Below are positions 53,285 through 62,193 of a DNA stretch of 64,000 bases, piece by piece. Source of the stretch: Caminibacter mediatlanticus TB-2 (GTDB lineage: Bacteria > Campylobacterota > Campylobacteria > Campylobacterales > Nautiliaceae); contig NZ_CP040463.1 in the NCBI RefSeq assembly GCF_005843985.1, positions 156,501 to 220,500 on the forward strand, read 5' to 3'. Numbering within the stretch: the stretch's first letter is position 1; each line of letters starts with the position of its first letter. The position numbers and the translations under genes are program-made. The notes under the pieces are model-generated. The model did no database searches. It saw only the letters and a list, made by a program, of their open reading frames with translations, and was not told where the DNA came from.

Positions 53285-54100
53285 ATGAAAAAGTTTATAT
53301 TAATTTTAATATTTCTTAATTTTGTGAATGCAAAAATAGTTGATAGGGTAGTTGCAGTTGTTAATGGAGAACCTATAACTTCATATGATATTACTAAAAC
53401 ATTTAAGTCTTTAAATATTTCCCCAAGAGAAGCATTAAATATCTTGATTGACCAAAAAATTATTGAAAATGAAATTAAAAGAAGAGGTATAGAGGTTGAT
53501 GATTTCGATATAGAAAATGCAATTGAAAAAATTGCAAAACAAAATGGAATGAGTGTTTTTGAATTTAAAAATTATCTTAAAGAAAGAGGAGAATATAATA
53601 ATTTTCTTAAAAATTTAAAAAAAGATATTCAAAAGCAAAAATTATTTGCTCAAATTGTTAATTCTAAATTAAAAGTATCCAATAAAGAATTAAAAAATTT
53701 TTATGACCAAAACAAAGAAAAATTTACTACATTTAAACAGATAGAAGTTATTGAATATATCTCACAAAATCCAGATGAATTAAAACATATTAAAAAAAAT
53801 CCTTTATATAATTCTTCAAATATTAAAATAGAAAATAGAGTATTTAAATATAATCAAATTCCTTTAAATTTGATGTTTTTATTTAACTCTACAAAAGAGG
53901 GTGAATTTATGCCTATTATTAATAATGGAAATAGCTATGTAATGTTTTATATTAATAAAAAAGAGGGAAAAGTAATATTACCATTTGAACAAATAAAAAA
54001 TATTATTGCAAATCAATTAATGCAACAAAAAAGAAATGCAATTTTAAAAGAATATTTTAATACTTTAAAAAATCAAGCAGATATTGAGATTTTCAAATAA
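53285..54100 (+). CDS. SurA-like periplasmic foldase
   Basis: 271 residues with a signal peptide (about 1-17). AVVNGEPITSYDITKTFKSL and LIDQKIIENEIKRRG are SurA_N features. A short parvulin-like region may follow (about 125-230), but it is divergent. It should chaperone outer-membrane proteins such as the nearby TonB-type receptor. Its stop overlaps that of the convergent GGDEF-EAL gene. Confidence 0.8.
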   Translation: MKKFILILIFLNFVNAKIVDRVVAVVNGEPITSYDITKTFKSLNISPREALNILIDQKIIENEIKRRGIEVDDFDIENAIEKIAKQNGMSVFEFKNYLKERGEYNNFLKNLKKDIQKQKLFAQIVNSKLKVSNKELKNFYDQNKEKFTTFKQIEVIEYISQNPDELKHIKKNPLYNSSNIKIENRVFKYNQIPLNLMFLFNSTKEGEFMPIINNGNSYVMFYINKKEGKVILPFEQIKNIIANQLMQQKRNAILKEYFNTLKNQADIEIFK

Positions 54101-55925
54101 TTTTTTCTATTTCTTCTATTGGTAGAGGAAGGGAAATATAATAACCTTGAATATAATCAACATTTAATGATTTTAAGATTTTAAATGAATCTTTATCTTC
54201 AACAAATTCTGCAATAGTTTTTGCATTAAATTCTTTTGCAAGTATTACAATTGTTTTAATGATTTTTTGTGCATTAATATTTGATCTTACTTCTTTTACT
54301 ATACTACTATCTATTTTTATATAATCAGGTGTGATATATGTTAAATAACTTAAATTACTATAATCACTTCCAAAATCATCAATAGATATTTTAATTCCTT
54401 TTTCTTTTAAAATTTTTAACTGATTTTGTAATTTTTGAATATTTTCTATTTGTTCGTTTTCTAAGATTTCAATAGATAAAAATGATAGTAAGTCTTTATA
54501 TTTTTTTTCTTTTTCATCAAAAAGTGTAATAAACTTTTCATCAAAAAAATCTTTTGCAAAAAAGTTAACACTAATTTCAACTTTATATTTACTTATTGTT
54601 TTAAAAACTTTATCTAAAATAATAGAAGTAAAATCACGATATGTATTTGTATTTTTAATATTTTCTAAAAAAGTATTTGGTGAAAATATTTCATCCTTAT
54701 ATTTTATTCTTGCTAATGCTTCAAATTTTTCAATCTTATTTGTTTTTATATTTAGGATAGGTTGTAAATAAACTAAAATTGAATTACTTTCTATAAAGTC
54801 AGTTATTTCATTTATAGCAAATATTTTTTCACTATTTTCTGAATAAATGCAGTATTTATTTTTTCCAGTTCTTTTTGCTTTATATAACTCTTGGTCCGCT
54901 TTTTTTATAGCTTCAAAAATATTTTTTTCTTTTTCTGGTTCCAAATGAACTCCTCCTGATATTGTAATAAATAGTTTTTTATTTCCAATGTTTATTGGAG
55001 TGTTTCTTATCGTGTTAAATATTTTTTCTATTTTTTTTAAAGCATCTTTTTGTTCTATATTATTTAAAATAAGTAAAAATTCTTCTCCACCATATCTAAT
55101 TAAATAATCATTACTTCTAATTTGTGATTTAATAGTTTGAGTTAAATTTTTTAAAACTATATCTCCAATATTATGTCCATAAGTATCATTAATCTTTTTA
55201 AAATTGTCAATATCAAATATTAATAATGCTGTTTTTTTTATATTTTCATTTTCTATTCTATTTATTATTTTTCTATTATATGTATTAGTTAAAGGGTCAA
55301 TAAGTGATTGGAATTTTTCTTTATAGAATTTAAAAATAAAAAAATTCATATAAAAAATAAGTAATAATATAAATGTTACTACAATTATAAATATATTTTT
55401 AAAAATTTTTAATAAGTCATTAAATTTATTATATGCATTTAAAGAGATATCCATAGCGATAATATAATTTATCTTGTTTTGTTTTATTATTGGGTATAAG
55501 AAAGTTAGCCAAACATTATCAATTTTTTTATTTATTTCATATACTGGTGTTTTTTGAGTATAAACTTTTTCCCAAATTTTTTTATTAAGTGGTTCAAATG
55601 GTTGATATTTAATTGCTCTTTCATTTATAGGGGAACCATCATAGATATATTTATATTTTCCATTAATTTTTTTTATGATAAAAACATATTTGATGTCTTT
55701 ATTTAATAAAAGATTTAAAATATCATTTTTATTTTTATAATGAGAATTTAAAATTTTTTCTACTTTATAAGCAGTATTAAAAGCGTTTTGAATTTCGATA
55801 TTCATAATAGCATTATTAAATTCTTTTTCAAAGTATTTCATTAATATATATATAAGAAAAAAAGTAAATAATATTATTATAATAAATCTAATAGCTAATT
55901 TTAAAAGATAATTTCCGATTGTCAT
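54093..55925 (-). CDS. Membrane GGDEF-EAL c-di-GMP enzyme
   Basis: 610 residues. Two membrane helices (about 10-28 and 175-198) bracket a periplasmic sensor of about 145 residues. GGEEF (279-283) is the intact cyclase motif. The EAL domain begins at EAL (402-404) and keeps SIDDFGSDYSNLSYL, KIDSSIV and QGYYIS, the metal and base residues. Both making and breaking c-di-GMP are possible. The two genes upstream encode an outer-membrane receptor-like protein and a small periplasmic protein, suggesting that the sensor listens to them. Confidence 0.85.
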   Translation of the reverse strand: MTIGNYLLKLAIRFIIIILFTFFLIYILMKYFEKEFNNAIMNIEIQNAFNTAYKVEKILNSHYKNKNDILNLLLNKDIKYVFIIKKINGKYKYIYDGSPINERAIKYQPFEPLNKKIWEKVYTQKTPVYEINKKIDNVWLTFLYPIIKQNKINYIIAMDISLNAYNKFNDLLKIFKNIFIIVVTFILLLIFYMNFFIFKFYKEKFQSLIDPLTNTYNRKIINRIENENIKKTALLIFDIDNFKKINDTYGHNIGDIVLKNLTQTIKSQIRSNDYLIRYGGEEFLLILNNIEQKDALKKIEKIFNTIRNTPINIGNKKLFITISGGVHLEPEKEKNIFEAIKKADQELYKAKRTGKNKYCIYSENSEKIFAINEITDFIESNSILVYLQPILNIKTNKIEKFEALARIKYKDEIFSPNTFLENIKNTNTYRDFTSIILDKVFKTISKYKVEISVNFFAKDFFDEKFITLFDEKEKKYKDLLSFLSIEILENEQIENIQKLQNQLKILKEKGIKISIDDFGSDYSNLSYLTYITPDYIKIDSSIVKEVRSNINAQKIIKTIVILAKEFNAKTIAEFVEDKDSFKILKSLNVDYIQGYYISLPLPIEEIEKII

Positions 55926-56338
55926 TCTATAAAACTTTGGTATTTATTAGGTATTTTAATATTGTATTTATTTATATATTCTTTGTTAAAAATAATTGTA
56001 GGTCTGCCTTTTTGCCAAAAAAAAGCACCTGCAATATACTTTTTATGTTTTATATATTCAATATAAGATGTTACAAAAATTATTTTATTTTTATAATGTT
56101 TTGAAAAATTTTCAACAAAACAAATATTAGCATATTCACATTTATTTATTATGACAAAAGGAAAATCTAAATACGATTTAGCATCATTAAAATACTTTGA
56201 ATTAATGTAAATTTTATATGGCGTTTTTTTTACAAAAATTATTGTTATTTGTTTAATTAATTCTGCTTTTAATTTATTAACATCTGCACTGAATAAATGA
56301 GTAATAAAAACAAGTAGTAAAATATATCTTTTAATCAT
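55922..56338 (-). CDS. Small periplasmic protein of the c-di-GMP cluster
   Basis: 138 residues with a signal peptide (about 1-18, ending LFSADV). The layout (helix, three or four strands, KKYIAGAFFWQKGRPTIIFN and a last helix) loosely resembles the YfiR/DUF4154 fold, which inhibits a membrane cyclase in other bacteria, but no diagnostic motif is sure. It overlaps the GGDEF-EAL gene by four bases and follows the receptor gene by 15. The role as a link between receptor and enzyme is inferred from position. Confidence 0.55.
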   Translation of the reverse strand: MIKRYILLLVFITHLFSADVNKLKAELIKQITIIFVKKTPYKIYINSKYFNDAKSYLDFPFVIINKCEYANICFVENFSKHYKNKIIFVTSYIEYIKHKKYIAGAFFWQKGRPTIIFNKEYINKYNIKIPNKYQSFIE

Positions 56339-56353
56339 TCAAAACTCTATTTA

Positions 56354-58177
56354 TTAAAATTTCCATTCAATACCTCCAACAAATACTCTTTCAATAGGTT
56401 CTGCTTTAAAAGTTTGAAGGGAATTAGTCAACGGATTATAAGAGATATATTCTGTTTTTAAGGTTTTATTTAAAATATTTATACCTTTAAAATAAACTTC
56501 AAAATTTTTGAATTTTTTTGAAATAGTTGTATTTAAATTAATATTTTCTTGATTAAGATTATTTTTATAATAAATTAATGATGTATAAAAACTCCAAACA
56601 TCTTTATTAAAGAAAAAATTATTTGTAAAACCATTAGAAATTATCATTTTTTTATGAGGGATTTGAATATATGCTCTCCATACTCTTATATTGTTTTTTA
56701 TTTTATTTTTTATGTAAGTGTATGATATTAAATAATTATTATATTTATGATAGTTAGAATCATTTATTAATCCTATTTTAGGAATATTAACAATTACATT
56801 CTTCATTTTTGTATTTGTATATAAGAAGTAAAATTTGTTATATTTAGCTTTAAATGAATATGATTTTGTGTCTATTTTTGAAAGATTTTTGTTAATAAAA
56901 ATCATTTCAGGTGTTGGTATAAAACTACCTTGATAATAAAAAGTTTTAAAGGTAAATTTTTTATCATTATAAATGTAGCCAACTTTTTTTGAAATATTTT
57001 TAAATTTTTTTATATTAATGTAATTATCAATTTTATAATTGTAAGATAAAGTAAAAAGATTGTTTTGATTTAATAAATATGTATATTCACATCCTATACT
57101 TTTTTTATAAATTTTATTGAAATTTTGTAATTTATATTCGATACCATCATAATAGTTTTGAATATTAAATAAATCTTTTCCTAAATTTCCTTGCAAAAAT
57201 AAAGAAGAATTATTTAAAGTAAATTTATTAGATATTTTTATACTATATGTACTTTGTTTTAAATTATTTTTTGATTCATAATAAATTTTATTATTATAAT
57301 ATCCTAATATATCATCATTTTTCTGATAAGACTTTGAATCTACATATTGAAACAAAGTTAATATTTTAAAATTATTTTTTTTGTAATTAATATTAAATAG
57401 ATAATAAGAAGGTTTTATATAATTATTAATAGGAGATATAGTAAAACTATTTCCTATAAATGAATTTTTTTTAAATTTAGTAATTAACGAAAAAAGTTCA
57501 AAATTATTAAAATCAAAACTGCCTACAAAAGTTTTTCCAAAAATATTTCTATTTAGATTATATTTGTTAAATGTATAGTTTTTTCTGTAAATATTATCAT
57601 TAGCAAAAAAAAGGTAATATGATTTATTTTCATTTCCAAATCCAGAAGAAATATACTCTTCATTTAATTTTCTACTTCCAATTAAACCTCCTAATATGTT
57701 TGAATTTTCTCTGTAACCTTTTTTAGTATAAATTTTAATTATACTCCAAGCGGGAGATTGTGAAATTTCAAATGATGGCATACCAATATATATTTCAATA
57801 TGGTCTATATATTTAGTTGTTATTTGACCTATGATTTGTAATACATCTCCTCCAATTGGCAATGTTACTTCATTATCATTAATAATTAATTTAATCATAT
57901 AAGGATTTTTAGGTTGAAATGGTAGATATAATAGGTCAATTAATGCGTTACTGTCTTCATTATACTTAAAAAAAGGAATTTGTTCTAATATTTCTTTTAG
58001 ACTTAAAATTTTCATATTATCTAAATCTTCTCTTGTATAGACAATTACGTATCCCGCATTTTCTTTTTTAGTTTTTTGTGATAAATCATCACTAACGCAA
58101 AGTTCATTTAATAAATTATTTAAATCAGCTGAAAAAACTATAATTGTAGTTAAAATTAAAAGAATGATTTTTTTCAT
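56354..58177 (-). CDS. TonB-dependent receptor-like outer-membrane protein
   Basis: 607 residues with a signal peptide (about 1-16). The plug domain (about 42-155) is recognisable: VIVYTREDLDNMKILSLKEI, YLPFQPKNPYMIKLIINDNE, HIEIYIGMPSFEISQSPAWS. The rest is Asn/Tyr/Lys-rich beta strands ending EWKF, as in outer-membrane barrels. The TonB box is not clear. It shares an operon with a periplasmic protein and a c-di-GMP enzyme, so it may act in sensing rather than in iron uptake alone. The ligand is unknown. Confidence 0.75.
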   Translation of the reverse strand: MKKIILLILTTIIVFSADLNNLLNELCVSDDLSQKTKKENAGYVIVYTREDLDNMKILSLKEILEQIPFFKYNEDSNALIDLLYLPFQPKNPYMIKLIINDNEVTLPIGGDVLQIIGQITTKYIDHIEIYIGMPSFEISQSPAWSIIKIYTKKGYRENSNILGGLIGSRKLNEEYISSGFGNENKSYYLFFANDNIYRKNYTFNKYNLNRNIFGKTFVGSFDFNNFELFSLITKFKKNSFIGNSFTISPINNYIKPSYYLFNINYKKNNFKILTLFQYVDSKSYQKNDDILGYYNNKIYYESKNNLKQSTYSIKISNKFTLNNSSLFLQGNLGKDLFNIQNYYDGIEYKLQNFNKIYKKSIGCEYTYLLNQNNLFTLSYNYKIDNYINIKKFKNISKKVGYIYNDKKFTFKTFYYQGSFIPTPEMIFINKNLSKIDTKSYSFKAKYNKFYFLYTNTKMKNVIVNIPKIGLINDSNYHKYNNYLISYTYIKNKIKNNIRVWRAYIQIPHKKMIISNGFTNNFFFNKDVWSFYTSLIYYKNNLNQENINLNTTISKKFKNFEVYFKGINILNKTLKTEYISYNPLTNSLQTFKAEPIERVFVGGIEWKF

Positions 58178-58200
58178 ATGATTGCCTTTAAGCTATTAAA

Positions 58201-58545
58201 TTAGTCCTTTATATTACACATTAAGATATCGACATTTCCTTCTATTTTTTTAAATTTATTTTCTTCTTTTTTCCAAATTTCGTAATTTATATCATTTTTT
58301 TGTAATATTTTTTTTATTTTTTCTTTTTCTTTTGTAAGAATAGTTACTCCACATTCTTTAAAAATTTCATTTGGTGTAGGAATAGATTTTATATTTTCTT
58401 TTTTTAATAGATGTTCTACTTTTAGGCCTGTTGGAATATCTTCAAATACAAAGTAATAATAATCATCTAACTTATCTGTTATTTTAAAAATAATTTCTTG
58501 AATATGTAGCCTAATACCTGCTGGTAAATATTTAAGCTCAGCCAT
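58201..58545 (-). CDS. DUF3343 (Se/S-carrier-like) protein
   Basis: 114 residues. YYYFVFEDIPTGLKVEHLLK, IPTPNEIFKECGVTILT and the C-terminal part match DUF3343, thought to carry sulfur or selenium on the conserved Cys (here in ECGVTI). Often near selenium or RNA-modification genes; here it overlaps rlmN by eight bases. Confidence 0.7.
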   Translation of the reverse strand: MAELKYLPAGIRLHIQEIIFKITDKLDDYYYFVFEDIPTGLKVEHLLKKENIKSIPTPNEIFKECGVTILTKEKEKIKKILQKNDINYEIWKKEENKFKKIEGNVDILMCNIKD

Positions 58546-59605
58546 TATTTTCCTTTAATTCTTTTTCTCTTAATTGTCCACAAGCTGCTGAAATGTCTAT
58601 TCCTTTGCTTTGTCTTATTGTGCATGTTATTCCTCTATCAAGCAGATATCTTTGAAATTTTTTCATTGTTTCTTCATCAGGTCTTTTAAATGGACTTCCA
58701 GGATATGGATTAAAATATATTAAGTTCACTTTACTTGGAATTCCATTTAATAGTTTTACTAATTTTTTTGCAGAATCTAAATTATCATTAACATCTTTTA
58801 TTACTAAATATTCAAACATTACTTTTTTTCTTTTATCAATTGGAAATTCTCTTATAGCTTCTATTACACTTTGGATATTATAAGCTTTATTGAGAGGTAT
58901 TAGTTGTTCTCTTAATTTATCATCTACTGCATGAAGAGAAATTGCTAAATTCACTCCTAAGTTTTCTTCTCCAAGTTTTTTTATTTTTGGTGCTATTCCA
59001 GAAGTTGAAACTGTTTGTCTTCTAGGGGCTATATTTAATCCATTAGTATGAGCAATTATTTTAATAGCTTTTACTAAATTATTATAATTATCAAGAGGTT
59101 CACCCATTCCCATAAAAACTACATTTAAAGCTTTGTTTTCATCAAAATTTTTGAATTTTTTCATAAACCATACTTGTGCGACAATTTCCCCAGCACTTAA
59201 ATTTCTTACAAATCCTCCTTTTGCAGTTAGACAAAATGCACATCCAACTTTACATCCAACTTGTGTTGAAACACAAACAGTATATTTTGCTTCCTTTTTT
59301 TTACCATTTTCAACTCTGTCATCTTTCATTTTAATTAATACTGTTTCAATTGTATGATTATCATTAAGTTTAAAAAGAAATTTTTCAGTTCCATCACTTG
59401 CTATTTCATGATTAATAAGTTCAAGTGGATTTATATAAAATTCTTTTTTTAATTTTTTTCTTAAATCTTTTGGTATATTACTCATTTTTTCAAAATCATC
59501 AACATATTTTCTATATACCCAATTATAAAGTTGTTTTATTCTAAATTTAGGCTGAATGCCCAATTCTAATAGTTTTTCTGGTAAATATTCCATAAAACAT
59601 TTCAT
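58538..59605 (-). CDS. rlmN: 23S rRNA/tRNA adenine-C2 methyltransferase
   Basis: 355 residues. Radical-SAM CxxxCxxC sits in GCKVGCAFCLTAKGG. VFMGMGEPLDN, VSTSGIAPKI and the C-terminal Cys in ISAACGQL complete the RlmN pattern. It methylates A2503 of 23S rRNA and some tRNAs. In an operon with the DUF3343 protein and the nucleosidase gene. Confidence 0.94.
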   Translation of the reverse strand: MKCFMEYLPEKLLELGIQPKFRIKQLYNWVYRKYVDDFEKMSNIPKDLRKKLKKEFYINPLELINHEIASDGTEKFLFKLNDNHTIETVLIKMKDDRVENGKKKEAKYTVCVSTQVGCKVGCAFCLTAKGGFVRNLSAGEIVAQVWFMKKFKNFDENKALNVVFMGMGEPLDNYNNLVKAIKIIAHTNGLNIAPRRQTVSTSGIAPKIKKLGEENLGVNLAISLHAVDDKLREQLIPLNKAYNIQSVIEAIREFPIDKRKKVMFEYLVIKDVNDNLDSAKKLVKLLNGIPSKVNLIYFNPYPGSPFKRPDEETMKKFQRYLLDRGITCTIRQSKGIDISAACGQLREKELKENNG

Positions 59606-59606
59606 T

Positions 59607-60140
59607 TTATTCCTTTATATATTTTTTCATAATTAAATAATCTTTTAATTTTTCTTTTGCTTTATCAATATTTTTTAAATATTCATTATGTGCATTTTCA
59701 TAACAATAATTAGTAATAATAAAAATTCCTTTTATTGGTATTTCAAATTCCTTTGCAACTTTCAATACTGAATAAAATTCCATATTTTCAGCATCTATTC
59801 CCAGATGTAAATATGCTTTTGAGAGTAAGGTAGATGTTGTTATATAATTTGATGAATTAACTATTGTTTCACGTGAAACATTTTCATTTTTTATTAGATT
59901 ATCTATTGGAGTATAGCACTCTTTTTTTAAAAAGCAATGTTCAATATTAGAAGCACTACTTGTTTCAAAAATATCAAATATTCTTAATTTTCCATAACTA
60001 CCTGCACTTCCAATAAAAATTAAATAATATGGTTTATTAAAAAGGCATAGTCTTGTTAAGTTAATAGCACTTTCAATCATTCCAATTCCAATTGGATAAG
60101 CAAAATCAAAAATTTCCTTATTACCTGCACTTATTATCAT
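59607..60140 (-). CDS. Nucleoside phosphorylase-family protein
   Basis: 177 residues, shorter than MTA/SAH nucleosidases (about 230). FIGSAGSYGKL is the phosphate/ribose Gly loop, and DAENMEFYSVLKVAKEF has the ribose-binding ME pair. IITNYCYENAHNEY closes the active site with Asn instead of the usual Asp. MTAN, futalosine hydrolase (mqnB) or a related hydrolase are all possible. A parS site is encoded inside it (NVSRET). Confidence 0.65.
   Translation of the reverse strand: MIISAGNKEIFDFAYPIGIGMIESAINLTRLCLFNKPYYLIFIGSAGSYGKLRIFDIFETSSASNIEHCFLKKECYTPIDNLIKNENVSRETIVNSSNYITTSTLLSKAYLHLGIDAENMEFYSVLKVAKEFEIPIKGIFIITNYCYENAHNEYLKNIDKAKEKLKDYLIMKKYIKE
59865..59880. other. parS site inside the nucleosidase gene
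   Basis: TGTTTCACGTGAAACA, a perfect 16-bp match to the bacterial parS consensus, bound by ParB. It encodes NVSRET in the nucleosidase. The site is about 12 kb from dnaA, as expected near the origin. Confidence 0.9.
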
Positions 60141-60149
60141 ATTTCTCCT

Positions 60150-60165
60150 TGTTTCACGTGAAACA
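60150..60165. other. parS site between the nucleosidase and a hypothetical gene
   Basis: A second perfect TGTTTCACGTGAAACA, 285 bases from the first, in the 25-bp gap between two minus-strand genes. ParB loading is the known role. Confidence 0.9.
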
Positions 60166-60597
60166 TTATTTACAATCTAAAATTATTTTGTATTTTGTTT
60201 TAAGATAAGTTGGTTTAAGAATTATTTTTTCTTCATCGGGTGTTAAAAAAATTATCTTTTTTATATTACATTTTTTGTATATTTGCTTTATTTTTTGGAT
60301 TACTTTATATTGAATTTTATCCATATTAACGACTGCAATTTTAATATTTTTAAATTTTGCATCATCTGGGGCATAGAAATTATCATTTAACCACATATTA
60401 ATCTCATCAATATCACCAATTAAAATATAACCATTTTTTATTTTAATATATTTAAAAGGAAAAGTAAGATTTTTATCTTTTGTAATGATTTCAATTGCAT
60501 CTTTATTTGGAATGACATATTTTTTATATACTTTTGTAAATTCAACTTCAAATGCAAAAAGTTTTAAAAAAATAAAAATTATAAATATTTTTTTCAT
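60166..60597 (-). CDS. Exported hypothetical protein, 143 residues
   Basis: Signal peptide about 1-16 (ending LFAFEV). The rest alternates strands and Lys-rich helices: [40 protein letters not shown] and a last [14 protein letters not shown]. No family recognised. The conserved-looking VIPNKDA block suggests a periplasmic beta-rich domain. It overlaps hisF by four bases. Confidence 0.6.
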   Translation of the reverse strand: MKKIFIIFIFLKLFAFEVEFTKVYKKYVIPNKDAIEIITKDKNLTFPFKYIKIKNGYILIGDIDEINMWLNDNFYAPDDAKFKNIKIAVVNMDKIQYKVIQKIKQIYKKCNIKKIIFLTPDEEKIILKPTYLKTKYKIILDCK

Positions 60598-61355
60598 AGC
60601 CTTACACTTATGCCTTCATTTTTTAAATATTTTTTTAGGTCCATTATATCTATTTCTCTAAAATGAAAAATACTTGCTGCAAGTGCAGCATCTGCTTTAT
60701 GTAAAAAAGCCTCTTTAAAATGCTCCACCTCTCCAGCCCCACCACTTGCTATTACAGGTACAGGAACAAGAGAAGAAATAATTTCGGTTATTTCAATATC
60801 AAATCCATTCTTAGTCCCATCTGTATCCATTGAAGTTAGAAGTATTTCTCCTGCTCCTCTATCAACAACTTCTTTTGCCCATTTAATAGCATCAAGTCCT
60901 GTATCTTCACGACCACCTTTTATAAAAACATTCCATTTATTTGGTGCTATTTTTTTTACATCAATTGCAACTACAATAGTTGAACTTCCAAATCTTTTAC
61001 TTGCTTCATTTATAAATTCTGGTCTTTTTACAGCTGCTGAATTTATTGATACTTTATCACATCCTACATTTAATAAATCATATATATTTTTAAGCGAATG
61101 AATCCCCCCTCCAACTGTTAAAGGAATAAATACTTCTTTTGCTACTTCTTTAACTATATCAACAATTGGTTTTCTCTCTTCATAACTTGCAGTAATATCT
61201 AAAAAAGTAAGCTCATCCGCTCCTTCTTCATTATATCTTATTGCAGCTTCGATTGGGTCTCCTGCATCTTTAAGTCCTACAAAATTAACTCCTTTTACTA
61301 CTCTTCCATCTTTAACATCAAGACAGGGGATAATTCTTTTTGCAAAATAATCCAT
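60594..61355 (-). CDS. hisF: Imidazole glycerol-phosphate synthase cyclase subunit
   Basis: 253 residues. [20 protein letters not shown] has the first catalytic Asp; [39 protein letters not shown] and [11 protein letters not shown] (second Asp) are all present. It makes imidazole glycerol phosphate and AICAR with HisH. Divergent from ksgA. Confidence 0.96.
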   Translation of the reverse strand: MDYFAKRIIPCLDVKDGRVVKGVNFVGLKDAGDPIEAAIRYNEEGADELTFLDITASYEERKPIVDIVKEVAKEVFIPLTVGGGIHSLKNIYDLLNVGCDKVSINSAAVKRPEFINEASKRFGSSTIVVAIDVKKIAPNKWNVFIKGGREDTGLDAIKWAKEVVDRGAGEILLTSMDTDGTKNGFDIEITEIISSLVPVPVIASGGAGEVEHFKEAFLHKADAALAASIFHFREIDIMDLKKYLKNEGISVRL

Positions 61356-61368
61356 AAAAGGCCTTTTT

Positions 61369-61377
61369 TGTTATAAT
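61369..61377 (+). promoter_or_regulatory. Promoter -10 of ksgA
   Basis: TGTTATAAT (extended -10). Transcription would begin near 61384, leaving a leader of about 33 bases before the ATA at 61417. This excludes starts further upstream. Confidence 0.5.
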
Positions 61378-61416
61378 TTTATCAAAATATTAATACTTTT
61401 TTTAAAAGGATATGCT

Positions 61417-62193
61417 ATAATCAAAGCAAAGAAAAAATATGGTCAAAATTTTTTAAAAGATAAGCACTATTTAGAAAAAATCGTCGAAGCGATGCCCAAG
61501 TCAGATAATTTAGTTATAGAAATTGGGCCTGGCTTAGGCGATTTAACAGAAAAGTTGCTGGAAAAAAGGCAAGTTTTAGCATATGAAATTGATAGGGAAC
61601 TTTGTGAAATTCTAAAAAAAAAGTTTCCTAATTTAAATTTGAAATGTGGTGATGTATTAGAGTATTGGCAAGAGAGTTTAGCAAATACAAAATATGATTT
61701 GATTGCAAATTTACCATATTATATTGCAACAAATATTATTTTAAGAGCATTAAAAGATAAAAATGCTCAAAATATTTTAGTTTTGATTCAAAAAGAAGTA
61801 GCAGATAAGTTTAGTGCAAAAGTTGGCGATAAGATTTATGGGTCTTTAAGTATTTTGGCAAGTCAGGTAGCAAATGTTAAAAAACTATTTGATATACCAC
61901 CAGGTGCATTCGTACCTGCGCCAAAAGTTATGAGTAGTGTAATTTTGTTTGAAAAATTTAAAGATTCATACAATGAGGATTTTGCAAAATTTTTAAAAAT
62001 TGCTTTTGCAAATCCAAGAAAAACATTAAATAAAAACTTATCTGTAAAATATAATTTTAATCCAAGTGAATTTGGACTTGCCGATACTATAAGACCTCAT
62101 CAAGTAGATGCTGATACCTTTTTCCAGCTCTTTTCTGCGCTAAAAGAAAGGAGTAAGAATGGAAAAAACAACAAATCTTCAAGAAGCGATTAA
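61417..62193 (+). CDS. ksgA: 16S rRNA dimethyladenosine transferase, with ATA start
   Basis: 258 residues if started at ATA 61417, giving (M)IKAKKKYGQNFLKDKHYLEK, the conserved KsgA beginning; the first ATG (61492) would delete it. No ATG, GTG or TTG exists in frame between the stop at 61348 and 61492. AAAAGGA (61404-61410) is six bases before the ATA. Motifs: VIEIGPGLGDLTEKL, and NLPYYIATNI. KsgA dimethylates A1518/A1519 of 16S rRNA. It overlaps the RNase J gene by 35 bases. Confidence 0.85.
   Translation: MIKAKKKYGQNFLKDKHYLEKIVEAMPKSDNLVIEIGPGLGDLTEKLLEKRQVLAYEIDRELCEILKKKFPNLNLKCGDVLEYWQESLANTKYDLIANLPYYIATNIILRALKDKNAQNILVLIQKEVADKFSAKVGDKIYGSLSILASQVANVKKLFDIPPGAFVPAPKVMSSVILFEKFKDSYNEDFAKFLKIAFANPRKTLNKNLSVKYNFNPSEFGLADTIRPHQVDADTFFQLFSALKERSKNGKNNKSSRSD

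Noticed and set aside
54093-55925. Degenerate EAL or GGDEF domain
   Set aside because: Both motif sets (GGEEF; EAL, DDFG, QGY) are intact on inspection.
61492-62193. KsgA starting at ATG 61492
   Set aside because: Would delete the conserved KAKKKYGQNFL segment needed for SAM binding; no ribosome site before this ATG.
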